A stretch of DNA of 15,868 nt from JACQFZ01 sp045810625. Its GTDB lineage: Bacteria > Pseudomonadota > Gammaproteobacteria > Acidiferrobacterales > Sulfurifustaceae. The notes under the pieces are model-generated. The model searched no databases. It saw only the letters and a list, made by a program, of their open reading frames with translations, and had not been told where the DNA came from. The stretch is taken from NCBI GenBank assembly GCA_045810625.1, contig JBJMVQ010000037.1:1-15868 (forward strand), in the 5' to 3' direction. Each line of letters starts with the position of its first letter. Position 1 is the first letter of the stretch. Positions 1 through 6,662 of this stretch are shown one piece after another. Made by a program: the position numbers and the translations under genes.

Positions 1-225
1 ACGCCCTGGGGAATGACGGCATTACCGCGGGACACCTTCTTTGCGCGTGGTTATATGCAGCAGTCGATCGTCATCGTGCCGTCGGAGCGACTCGTCGTCG
101 CGCGCTTTAGCGCCTCGTACGATCCTCCCGACGTCGCCAGCACCGAGCGCATGATCGCCGACATCATTGACGCGCTACGCCGAAAGCGAGCGAGCACGTC
201 GCATCAGGCGCAGTCGGCACGGTAA
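1..225 (+). CDS. Serine hydrolase, beta-lactamase fold, C-terminal part (partial)
   Basis: The frame is open from the first base and ends at TAA 223-225, so the start lies outside the window. Only 74 residues are visible. The stretch FFARGYMQQSIVIVPSERLV followed by VARFSASYD resembles the last two beta strands of class C beta-lactamase/6-aminohexanoate-dimer-hydrolase-type serine hydrolases. In that family a G(Q)xIVIVPS(x)xLVVVR stretch closes the fold. The catalytic SxxK and YxN motifs would lie upstream and cannot be checked. The substrate cannot be told from this piece: esterase, peptidase or amide hydrolase are all possible. The last ~15 residues are Arg/Ser/Gln rich and probably disordered. 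No strong terminator follows; a GC-rich imperfect hairpin at about 223-257 lacks a T tract. Confidence 0.6.
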   Translation, partial: TPWGMTALPRDTFFARGYMQQSIVIVPSERLVVARFSASYDPPDVASTERMIADIIDALRRKRASTSHQAQSAR

Positions 226-312
226 CCCGGGTCCGAACGATTCGAGTGCCCGGTTTGCGTGAGGAGTTAAAGGGGCCAGGCTCGAATTCTTTTAAGAGAA
301 GAATCAGCAAAC

Positions 313-334
313 GTAGCGTGCGCCGTGCGCACGA
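313..334 (+). repeat. REP-like palindrome, family 1, single copy
   Basis: Begins GTAGCGTGCGCC and ends GCGCACGA. It is one base from the terminal repeats of the 125-bp elements at 7570-7694 and 12034-12158. The core GTGCGCCGTGCGCAC folds into a short hairpin. No inverted partner is seen within the next 150 bp, so this is a solitary half-element. Confidence 0.75.
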
Positions 335-555
335 TGAATCAACGGTCAAAGTGGCGCATTCCTCGCTTTTCCGACGCCGCGTTTGCACGCGAGACTCTCC
401 GGCCGCAGCAAGACTTCACGATCGGCGGCTACGACAAGGAAGGCAAACAGCGCGTGACAAATGATCGTAGCACTGCACTATTTCAGCGTTTCCTTAGTCG
501 CCTTGGTCGTACCGCGCCGCCGCGAAGGCTTCCTTAACCTGCTTTGCTGTCGTGC

Positions 556-609
556 TTCGCGTCCTTCGCGTCCTTCGCGTCCTTCGCGTCCTTGGCGTCC
601 TTTGCGTTT
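556..609 (+). repeat. 9-bp tandem repeat, about six units
   Basis: Four perfect TTCGCGTCC units (556-591) are followed by TTGGCGTCC and a diverged TTTGCGTTT. A related CCTCCGCGTCCTCCGCGG segment lies about 20 bp further on. The 9-bp period keeps frames open, giving an Ser-Arg-Pro repeat in translation, so the short ORF over it is an artefact. Similar 'GCAAAGGACGC' tracts are common between genes in many bacterial genomes. There are no spacers, so it is not CRISPR. Confidence 0.9.
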
Positions 610-683
610 CAACTTCTTAACGATCTTCCCTCCGCGTCCTCCGCGGTTGATAACGAATATATAAAAGTTACTCCAAGATAAAA

Positions 684-745
684 GGATAAAGGCGTCAGGC
701 TCGATTTATCGGTCATGACAATTCGAGTCTGGCCACCCTTAATCC
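684..745. repeat. Palindromic element, GGCTCGA family, full hairpin copy
   Basis: The left arm, from GGATAAAGG to the CAGGCTCGAT at 696-705, pairs imperfectly with the right arm ATTCGAGTCTGG to CCCTTAATCC (721-745). This gives a stem of about 22 bp around a 15-bp loop. The arms match half-elements at 267-290 and 14655-14715. It is the kind of palindrome found scattered between genes in proteobacteria and often linked to REP-associated tyrosine transposases; no such transposase is in the window. Confidence 0.7.
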
Positions 746-762
746 TTTCGGCTATTAAACCT

Positions 763-1242
763 TCAGTGATGCCCGCCCGCATGGTGCTGGTGCACGCGCG
801 CGTGTCCCAAGCCCCGACCGATTAGCCACCGATTGACCGGAAAAGCCGCGGCGCCGGCGACGAGAAGCGATACCGCGAGACTGCTCCAGAAGAGCGGGCT
901 GGACAGGCCGGCGTCCATCGCGCCGGGAATGGCCAACATGATCGCGTTGTCGACGATCTCCATGACGGTGATCGACAGCGTGTCGGAGGCGAACGCGAGC
1001 TTGAGCGCACGGCGAAAAACCATGCCGGTGCGCGCCAGCGGCCACAAGGTCAAGAGATATCCGAAGACGAACGCAAGAACGACGGCGAGTACCAGCGTCG
1101 GCCAATTGCTCCAACCGAACGCCGTTCCGATGACCATGCCGAGAACTTCGCCGATCGAGCAACCGGTGAGGCAGTGCGCGGTGGCGCTGAACGCCAGTCT
1201 ATTGATGGACGAATGACCAGCGCCATGCATTGCGTGATTCAA
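763..1242 (-). CDS. DUF4396 membrane protein
   Basis: About 159 residues, a good match to the DUF4396 family. Recognisable blocks are ATAHCLTGCSIGEVLGMVIG near the N-terminus, then LAFVFGYLLTLWPL, the conserved SDTLSITVMEIVDNAIMLAI block followed by PGAMDAGL, and FPVNRWLIGRG. About four hydrophobic segments place it in the inner membrane. The HCLTGC motif and a His-rich tail (HARVHQHHAGGHH) could bind metal, but the family has no established function. Start choice: a TTG at 1242 has GGAG 7 nt upstream. The ATG at 1230 is the alternative but has no well-spaced RBS, and the frame extends to 1341 without family resemblance. It lies downstream of the AraC remnant on the same strand, so the lost regulator may once have controlled it (inference). 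Confidence 0.85.
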   Translation of the reverse strand: MNHAMHGAGHSSINRLAFSATAHCLTGCSIGEVLGMVIGTAFGWSNWPTLVLAVVLAFVFGYLLTLWPLARTGMVFRRALKLAFASDTLSITVMEIVDNAIMLAIPGAMDAGLSSPLFWSSLAVSLLVAGAAAFPVNRWLIGRGLGHARVHQHHAGGHH

Positions 1243-1333
1243 CGCTATTCTCCATTTGATACATATCGTACACCGCCGGCCCGGAATGCCGACCACACGC
1301 ACAAGCGACGCCGCGCTTAGCTGCCGCTTATTG

Positions 1334-1537
1334 TTACGCAATCACTTGTTTAAACGATTTGAATAATGGCGACCGCGTCCCTGCTCGTATCAGCGTTTGC
1401 GCGACCGTGACGCGCCAGCGGATGACGTAGTCGCCCGGCGTTTCGCCGACTTCGCGCTCGAAGACAGCGGCGAACTTGCTGCGCGACATGTTGGCGAGAT
1501 CGACGAGGACGGACAATACCAGACAGACTATGACCAT
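1334..1537 (-). pseudogene. AraC-family regulator remnant, truncated and internally deleted
   Basis: The 67-residue frame holds DLANMSRSKFAAVFEREVGE followed by TPGDYVIRWRVTVAQTLIRAG. This is the first helix-turn-helix and linker helix of an AraC/XylS DNA-binding domain, of the type usually preceded by a cupin domain. The remaining ~200 N-terminal residues are absent; the 12 residues before DLANM are unrelated hydrophobic sequence. After LIRAG the text jumps through TRSP to LFKSFKQVIA and a stop. The last residues resemble the end of the second HTH (usually 'ALSRAFKQVTG'), so the recognition region of the second HTH, roughly 15 residues, looks deleted. It starts only 28 bp downstream of the sigma factor stop. 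A functional small protein is unlikely. Confidence 0.7.
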
Positions 1538-1565
1538 CGAACCGCGTCTAACTCGCGTGCATTTA

Positions 1566-2462
1566 CTACAGCTGTCCCAGCACCTCCGCCCCTTCGATCG
1601 CGTAGCGCGCGAAGCGAAAGTCGCGAATCTCGGCGAGCCGGCCGCCGGCCCACTGCAAGAGAACGAAATACGCCGGCCGCGCGCGCGGATCGTCCGGGTC
1701 GCACACGAGGATGGCCGGCCGCCGGTCGACGAAGCCGGGCACGAGCCGCCAGTCGTGAATCAGCGAATAGTTGTGGAAGTACCGGCCGACGTCGCGCCGG
1801 CCGCTCAACTGCGTCTTGTTGACGAGCTGCAGGCGCACTTCGTCGGAGAGCATGTCGCGCACCGCGTCGAAGTCGCGCGCGTTGAAGCAGTCGACATAAG
1901 CGGCGAGCAGCGAGCGTTCGGGCTCCGTCAGCACCGGCGGAGGCAGGTCGTCCGGTTCGCGCGCCAGCTCCAGTAGTCGGGTACGGCCGCGGTGCAGCGC
2001 GGCTTTGACGGCCGGGATACTCGCGCCGAGCACGTCGCTGATTTCCTCCAGCGAATGGCCGAGCACGTCCATCAGAATGACGCTGCCGCGCTGCATCACG
2101 GGCAGGCGCATGAAAGTGCGCAAGCTCGCGGCGGCGGCGACGCGCTCGTCGGCGGTGCGTGTAGGATCGGCGATCATGTCCGGTTCCTCGCCCGAGTAGG
2201 TGGCGTTCTGCCGAGCCCGGCGGCGCAGGAAATCGAGCGCCGTATTGTGGGCAATGCGAAACAACCATGCTTCCGGCTGCGCGATCGGCCCGGCGGCGGC
2301 GAGCGCTTCGAGCGCTTTCACCAGCGCCTCTTGCATCACGTCCTCGCCGTCGATGACGGAGCCGGTCATGCGCGCGCAGTAGCGGTGCAGCTTCGGGCGC
2401 AACTCGCCGAGGAGCCGCTCGAACGCGGCACGCGCTTCGCCAGCAGCGGCGGAATCCGTCAT
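1566..2462 (-). CDS. ECF sigma factor with SnoaL-like C-terminal domain
   Basis: 298 residues. Sigma region 2 spans about 13-83, with DGEDVMQEALVKAL (core-binding and -10 region) and EAWLFRIAHNTALDFLRRRA. Region 4 spans about 115-165, with the HTH HSLEEISDVLGASIPAVKAA and the following HRGRTRLLEL. Residues 182-292 form an extension starting LLAAYVDCFNARDFDAVRDML and ending with RLAEIRDFRFARY, as in SnoaL/NTF2-like domains. This is the architecture of SigJ/ECF41/ECF56-like sigma factors, in which the fused domain modulates activity in place of a classical anti-sigma factor. The ECF41 C-terminal NGxPG signature is not visible, so the exact group is open. No anti-sigma gene is adjacent. The gene follows a small putative ABM-like gene by 31 bp and is probably co-transcribed. 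The ATG at 2462 has only a weak RBS, which suggests translation partly coupled to the upstream gene. Confidence 0.9.
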   Translation of the reverse strand: MTDSAAAGEARAAFERLLGELRPKLHRYCARMTGSVIDGEDVMQEALVKALEALAAAGPIAQPEAWLFRIAHNTALDFLRRRARQNATYSGEEPDMIADPTRTADERVAAAASLRTFMRLPVMQRGSVILMDVLGHSLEEISDVLGASIPAVKAALHRGRTRLLELAREPDDLPPPVLTEPERSLLAAYVDCFNARDFDAVRDMLSDEVRLQLVNKTQLSGRRDVGRYFHNYSLIHDWRLVPGFVDRRPAILVCDPDDPRARPAYFVLLQWAGGRLAEIRDFRFARYAIEGAEVLGQL

Positions 2463-2493
2463 GCAATCAGACCGACGATGGGGGGCTATTGTC

Positions 2494-2802
2494 TCATCGC
2501 TCGCCGAGCATACGGAAGTTTCCGACGATGACGCCCTCGCCGGGGTGCGGCGGCTCGATGCAGCGTTCCTTGATTCCGTCCTGGAACGGTTGAAACGCCG
2601 CGAGCCGCACGATCGGGCTCTTGCCGTCCGCGGTTTCGATCGCGCTCAGGTGCACGAACGTGCCGTCGCTGTGTTTCAAAACAAGATAACGCACGCCTTC
2701 GGGCGATTTTGCGCGCAGCTCCTCGAACACCTTCTCGATCAGGCGCTGGTTCTGCAGCGCTTGCTCCGGATGGGCCCGGTAGTACACGAGGCTCAGTTTC
2801 AC
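2494..2802 (-). CDS. Small putative ABM-like (dimeric alpha/beta barrel) protein, sigma-factor partner
   Basis: 102 residues starting MKLSLVYYRAHPEQALQNQR (GTG start). A GGAGG 7 nt upstream of GTG 2800-2802 fixes this start; the frame stays open far upstream only because it runs antisense to the MFS gene. The pattern is an opening beta strand with a YRAHPE turn, a helix (ALQNQRLIEKVFEELRAK), strands GVRYLVLKHSDGTFVHLSAI, a helix around AAFQPFQDGIKERC and a closing GNFRML strand. That is the layout of a ferredoxin-like dimeric barrel of the antibiotic-biosynthesis-monooxygenase superfamily. No catalytic residues can be assigned. It lies 31 bp upstream of the ECF sigma gene. Genes of this type are often found beside SnoaL-fused ECF sigma factors, suggesting a stress- or substrate-linked partner (inference). 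The coding assignment is firm; the fold is a moderate-confidence call. Confidence 0.75.
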   Translation of the reverse strand: MKLSLVYYRAHPEQALQNQRLIEKVFEELRAKSPEGVRYLVLKHSDGTFVHLSAIETADGKSPIVRLAAFQPFQDGIKERCIEPPHPGEGVIVGNFRMLGER

Positions 2803-2898
2803 GGCGATGCCTCCAGCGGCGCGGCGATGCCGCGCAATGTGGGCGGAAGCGGGCGGTTGCGGTGGCGCCGCGTTGCTCGCCCGTTTGTTGTACAGACG

Positions 2899-2914
2899 TT
2901 TGAGCCGGCTCAAA
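2899..2914. promoter_or_regulatory. Perfect 16-bp palindrome, candidate operator
   Basis: TTTGAGCC immediately followed by its exact complement GGCTCAAA, with no loop. It sits in the 222-bp region between the leftward small protein/sigma operon (start 2802) and the rightward MFS gene (start 3025), where a regulator controlling either direction would bind. There is no T tract, so it is not a terminator. No dedicated regulator gene is nearby except the broken AraC remnant. Confidence 0.45.
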
Positions 2915-3024
2915 GGATTCGCGTCAAAAAAATATTTCTCGACCGAATCCTTCGGCGTCTGCCGTTCGTCCTTGGTGAAACACCGCGATTTAAAGGCAGC
3001 CACCGCGACCCGAGGAGACGTCGA

Positions 3025-4479
3025 ATGAAAGAGCTCGAAAAAAGTGGGCGAACGAAGGCCTGGGTGCTCGCCCTGACTTCGATCGCGTCGTTCATGGCTG
3101 CGCTCGACATGCTGGTCGTGACGGCCGCGCTCGGCACCATTCGCGTTGATCTCGGTACCTCCATGGAAGCGCTCCAATGGACCGTGAGCGCCTACAACTT
3201 GAGCTTCGCGGTGCTGCTGCTGACCGGCACCGCGCTCGGCGATCGCTTCGGCCGCCGACGCGTCTTCGTCACGGGCGTGGCGCTGTTCGCCGCCGCATCG
3301 GCCGCCTGCGCCGCAGCGAGCGGCGTCGGCGGGTTGATTGCGGCGCGTGCGCTGCAGGGAGCGGGTGCGGCGCTCATGATCCCGCTCGCCATGGCGATCT
3401 TGAGCGCGACCTACTCGCGCGAAGAGCGCGCGCGGGCGCTCGGCATCTTCGGGAGCGTCACCGGCATCGCGCTGATCGTCGGGCCGGTTGCGGGTGGCGC
3501 CATTGCCGAAGGTCTGAACTGGCAGTGGATCTTTTGGATCAACATTCCGATCGGCGGCGTCGTCATTGCGCTCGTGCTCGCCCGCATCGAGGAGAGCTTC
3601 GGCTCGCGCGCCGCGCTCGACGTCCCGGGCATTTTCCTGGTGACGGGTGGCGCGCTCGGCGTCGTGTGGGCGTTGATGCGCGGCAACGACGCGGGCTGGG
3701 CGAGCCTCGAGGTTCTGGCGACGCTCGCCGCGGGACTCTTGCTCGCCGTCGCTTTCGTCCTCTGGGAACTGCGCGCACGCGAGCCGATGGTACCGATGCG
3801 GCTCTTTCGTTCGCGCGCATTCTCGACCGGCATCGCCGCGAGCTTTCTCTTTTACGCGGCGATGTACGGCATTCTGTTTCTGGTGCCGCAGTTCCTGCAA
3901 ACCGCCGAAGGCCAGGGGCCGCTCGGCGCGGGATTGCGACTGCTGCCGTGGACGGCGCCGCTGTTCGTGTTCGCGCCGATCGGCGGCAGCCTGGTGAACC
4001 GGCTCGGCGAGCGGCCGCTGGTCGTCGCCGGCGTGCTGCTGCAAGCGGTGGGGATGGCGTGGATCGGCCTGATGGCGACGCCCGCGCTCGGTTACGCGAG
4101 TCTCGTCGCGCCCATGATTGTCGCCGGCGCCGGCGTGTCGATGGCGATGCCGGCCGTCCAGAACGCCGTCTTGAGCGCAGTTCCGCCGGCCGACATCGGC
4201 AAAGCCTCGGGTACGTTCAATATGTTTCGTTTTCTCGGCGGCGTTTTCGGAATCGCCCTTCTCGTCGCCGTGTTCGCCGCGCGCGGAAGCGTCGCCTCCC
4301 CCGAAGGATTCAGCGCCGGCTTCGATTCCGCGCTCGGCGTCGCTGCTCTCGTATCGCTCGCCGCCGCGATCGTCGCGATAGGCTTGCCGGCGCGGCACAA
4401 ACAGGCCGCGGCGCGGAAGCATGACGCCGAGCAACAAGACTCCTTATTACCACGCAACCGCGTGTTCAAAAGGACTTAG
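3025..4479 (+). CDS. DHA2-family MFS transporter (EmrB/QacA type, 14 TM)
   Basis: 484 residues of inner-membrane transporter. Family signatures seen: LDMLVVTAAL in TM1 (27-36, the DHA2 'LDxTVVNVAL' position); motif A GDRFGRRRVF (72-81); motif B ARALQGAGAALMIP (107-120) with the conserved Arg108; motif C GSVTGIALIVGPVAGG (143-158). WINIPIG at 171-177 is also typical. Length and hydrophobic periodicity fit 14 TM segments. Such proteins export drugs, dyes, fatty acids or other lipophilic compounds by proton antiport; the substrate cannot be told here. The ATG at 3025 has AGGAG 7 nt upstream. The frame is open much further 5' but that part is antisense to the ABM-like gene and is not coding. No EmrA-type adaptor gene is adjacent, so it probably works alone or with a distant partner. 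The C-terminal ~25 residues are charged and cytoplasmic. Confidence 0.93.
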   Translation: MKELEKSGRTKAWVLALTSIASFMAALDMLVVTAALGTIRVDLGTSMEALQWTVSAYNLSFAVLLLTGTALGDRFGRRRVFVTGVALFAAASAACAAASGVGGLIAARALQGAGAALMIPLAMAILSATYSREERARALGIFGSVTGIALIVGPVAGGAIAEGLNWQWIFWINIPIGGVVIALVLARIEESFGSRAALDVPGIFLVTGGALGVVWALMRGNDAGWASLEVLATLAAGLLLAVAFVLWELRAREPMVPMRLFRSRAFSTGIAASFLFYAAMYGILFLVPQFLQTAEGQGPLGAGLRLLPWTAPLFVFAPIGGSLVNRLGERPLVVAGVLLQAVGMAWIGLMATPALGYASLVAPMIVAGAGVSMAMPAVQNAVLSAVPPADIGKASGTFNMFRFLGGVFGIALLVAVFAARGSVASPEGFSAGFDSALGVAALVSLAAAIVAIGLPARHKQAAARKHDAEQQDSLLPRNRVFKRT

Positions 4480-4665
4480 AGGGTCTAGTAACCGTTCAGC
4501 AAGAGCCGGGAATAAATTAACAGCGGTGTCCGCGCAATTTCGCGCAAATTCTGGTATCGCACGGCCCGTCCTTAGGTGTTTAAACTAGCGCTTCTCGGTC
4601 CTCGTAGGGCGTGCACTACCGCACGGCCGGATCAGGGACGAGCTCGGAAGTGAATAACGAAATCT

Positions 4666-4673
4666 AGGAGGAG
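4666..4673 (+). promoter_or_regulatory. Strong ribosome binding site of the carboxylesterase
   Basis: AGGAGGAG with the AGGAGG core 6 nt before ATG 4678. It is among the strongest Shine-Dalgarno matches in the window and decides the start ahead of the signal peptide. Confidence 0.8.
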
Positions 4674-4677
4674 AATA

Positions 4678-6447
4678 ATGAAACCAAACTTTCTTTCGAA
4701 TTTCCCGCGTCTACTCGCCGTGCTCGCGACCGCGATCTTGGCCGTCGTGTCGGTCGCGGCGTTCGGCAAGGACGTAAAAAATTCCGCACACACGGTCGTT
4801 CTGACCGACGACGGCCCGGTGAAGGCGTTCGACCGCCCGGGCATGCGCAGCTACTTCGCCATCCCCTACGCTACACCGCCCGTGGGCGATTTGCGCTGGA
4901 TGCCGCCGACACCGCCGGCGAAGTGGCGCCAGCCGCTCACGAACACGCACTCGAATCCGCCGTGCCTGCAGACGAGCAACAGTCCCTTCAAGCTCGCGAA
5001 CGGCCAGGAGGATTGTCTCTATGTCGACGTGCACGCGCCGGCAGACAAAGACGGCCCGTTCCCGGTGATGGTGTGGTTCCATGGCGGCGCGTTCAACACC
5101 GGCGGCACCGTCACGTACTCCAATCCTTCGCCGCTCGTGACGAAAGGCGTGATCGTCGTCACCGTCGCCTATCGCATGGGCCCGATGGGTTTCCTCGGTC
5201 ATCCGGTGCTCGAAGCCAGCGGTACCGGTCCGGCGCCGGCGGGCACTGTCGGCAACTACGGCATCATGGATCAGCAGGCCGCACTGCGCTGGGTCCAGAA
5301 CAACATCGACGCGTTCGGCGGCGATCCGGACAACGTCACGATCTTCGGCGAGTCGGCCGGCGGCTTCAGCGTCATGACGCATCTGGCGTCGCCGCTGTCG
5401 GCGGGCCTGTTCGCCAAGGCGATCGTGGAAAGCGGCGGCTACGCGTTCGACCGGCAGCTGCCGAAGGCGACGCTCGAAAGCCAGAGCACGACGATCCTCA
5501 ACAACGCGATCAACGCTGCAGTGGCCGCCGGTGAACCGAATCCGTGTCCGTCCGGCGTCACCGCCGATTGCCTGCGCAACGCATCGGTCTCGTTCATACA
5601 GAACCGGCTCGCGCCCGCGTTCAACGCGATCCAGTCGAGCCCGGTGCCGTCGATCGATGGTTGGGTGTTGCCGCAATCGATCAAGGCGACGTTCCAGGCC
5701 GGTCTGAACAACAAAGTGCCGATCATGAACGGCTCGAACGAGAACGAGTGGACGCTGTTCCTCGCGATTCCGGAACTAAACAAACGCGTCGCGGCGAACA
5801 ACTTCGATCTGGCCAATCTCTCGTTCCTGTCGACGTCGACCGGCGCGACCATGACGACCGCGATTTATCCGGCGGTGCTGCAAGGCCAGGCCGCTGCCAG
5901 CGGACTGACCGGCACGCAACTCGCCGCCGCCTACCCGCTGTCGGCGTTCGGCAATCCGTCGTCGCCGCTTTCGGCATCTCTCGGCGCGGCGGCCGAAGGC
6001 ACCGACTGGATCTTCGCCTGCCCGGCGTTGAACCTGTCGAAGCGTGCGGCGACACAAGGCACGCCGATCTACATGTACGAGTTCCGCGACCAGACGGCGA
6101 TCCCGTCGATCGGTATCGATGCGAACGGCAACCCGCTGGTGACAATCCCGCAGGGCGCCGCGCATTCTTATGAGATCCAGTACCTGTTCCAACTGCGCGA
6201 CCTGAAGAACCAGGAGCGGGCCGATCTGCAGCAAGCGATGTCGGGCTATTGGACGAACTTCGCGCACACGGGCAACCCGAGCCAGGGTCCAAGCACGGTA
6301 CCGGCGGTCTGGCCGGCGTTCGCCGGCAACGGCGGGAGCGACGTGCTCGGCCTCGACGTGGCTTCGGGCGGCGGCGTCGCGCCGCTCTCGACGTCGTTCG
6401 ACACCGCGCACAAGTGCAGCTCGGTCTTTCCGATGTTGACGTTCTGA
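4678..6447 (+). CDS. Secreted type-B carboxylesterase (alpha/beta hydrolase)
   Basis: 589 residues, the usual length for the carboxylesterase/cholinesterase family. An N-terminal signal peptide (about 1-28, hydrophobic core LLAVLATAILAVVSVAA) points to export. Motifs in order: YFAIPYATPPVGDLRW (59-74); EDCLYVDVHAP (111-121); oxyanion loop WFHGGAF (133-139); nucleophile elbow GESAGG with Ser226; GSNENEW (352-358) giving the acid Glu357; GAAHSYEIQYLF with His496. The triad is complete, so an active ester hydrolase is expected in the periplasm or outside the cell. In many relatives the acid motif reads GxNxDEG; here it is GSNENEW, a small departure. Cysteines at 96/113 and 290/298 could form disulfides. 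It is transcribed alone: 198 bp separate it from the MFS gene and a strong terminator lies 27 bp after the stop. Substrate unknown. Confidence 0.92.
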   Translation: MKPNFLSNFPRLLAVLATAILAVVSVAAFGKDVKNSAHTVVLTDDGPVKAFDRPGMRSYFAIPYATPPVGDLRWMPPTPPAKWRQPLTNTHSNPPCLQTSNSPFKLANGQEDCLYVDVHAPADKDGPFPVMVWFHGGAFNTGGTVTYSNPSPLVTKGVIVVTVAYRMGPMGFLGHPVLEASGTGPAPAGTVGNYGIMDQQAALRWVQNNIDAFGGDPDNVTIFGESAGGFSVMTHLASPLSAGLFAKAIVESGGYAFDRQLPKATLESQSTTILNNAINAAVAAGEPNPCPSGVTADCLRNASVSFIQNRLAPAFNAIQSSPVPSIDGWVLPQSIKATFQAGLNNKVPIMNGSNENEWTLFLAIPELNKRVAANNFDLANLSFLSTSTGATMTTAIYPAVLQGQAAASGLTGTQLAAAYPLSAFGNPSSPLSASLGAAAEGTDWIFACPALNLSKRAATQGTPIYMYEFRDQTAIPSIGIDANGNPLVTIPQGAAHSYEIQYLFQLRDLKNQERADLQQAMSGYWTNFAHTGNPSQGPSTVPAVWPAFAGNGGSDVLGLDVASGGGVAPLSTSFDTAHKCSSVFPMLTF

Positions 6448-6473
6448 TCGCGCGCGCTTCGCGATGCTAGACA

Positions 6474-6497
6474 GGGCCCGCTTCGGCGGGCCCTTTT
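6474..6497 (+). terminator. Rho-independent terminator of the carboxylesterase
   Basis: Perfect 8-bp stem GGGCCCGC / GCGGGCCC with a TTCG tetraloop, followed by TTTTGTTTGTT. It starts 26 bp after the esterase stop. The identical hairpin and following bases recur at 7703-7729. Confidence 0.9.
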
Positions 6498-6662
6498 GTT
6501 TGTTCGGGCGCGTGGATTGTGCGATTCCCCGCTTAACCGTAAGCTACCCACACCATTGGAATGGATATCAGGGAGTCGAGATGCGCGTTTTTGCTTGGTT
6601 GTTTTTCGACCTTCGACGAGCAAACCGTCCTCCTTCCCCAGTTCGCTCAGTAAAACAGGCAA

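Larger units (their letters stand above)
226..762. other. Gene-free stretch holding several repeat families
   Basis: Between the hydrolase stop and the DUF4396 gene I find no convincing gene. The stretch holds a half copy of a 'GGGCCAGGCTCGAAT' palindromic element (about 267-290), one REP-like palindrome (313-334), a 9-bp tandem array (556-609) and one full hairpin copy of the GGCTCGA family (684-745). Open frames through 246-664 have repeat-derived Arg/Pro/Ser-rich translations and no family resemblance. Confidence 0.7.

Noticed and set aside
397..461. Phrase QDFTIGGYDKEGKQR resembling the QEFVIGGY motif of ATP-dependent DNA ligases
   Set aside because: Only about 15 residues are suggestive, the surrounding frame shows nothing else of a ligase and there is no plausible start. 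Chance cannot be excluded; a BLASTX of 340-540 would decide.
556..609. CRISPR array
   Set aside because: The units are 9 bp, directly adjacent and without spacers, and no cas gene is present.
2811..4437. Very long open frame antisense to the DHA2 transporter, continuous with the small gene at 2494-2802
   Set aside because: Its translation is Arg/Glu/His/Asp-rich low-complexity text typical of the reverse frame of a GC-rich gene. Only the part after GTG 2802 has an RBS and protein-like character.
4604..4629. CGTAGGGCGTGCACTACCGCACGGCC as another member of the 125-bp element ends
   Set aside because: Only the first few bases match the consensus and there is no facing partner.
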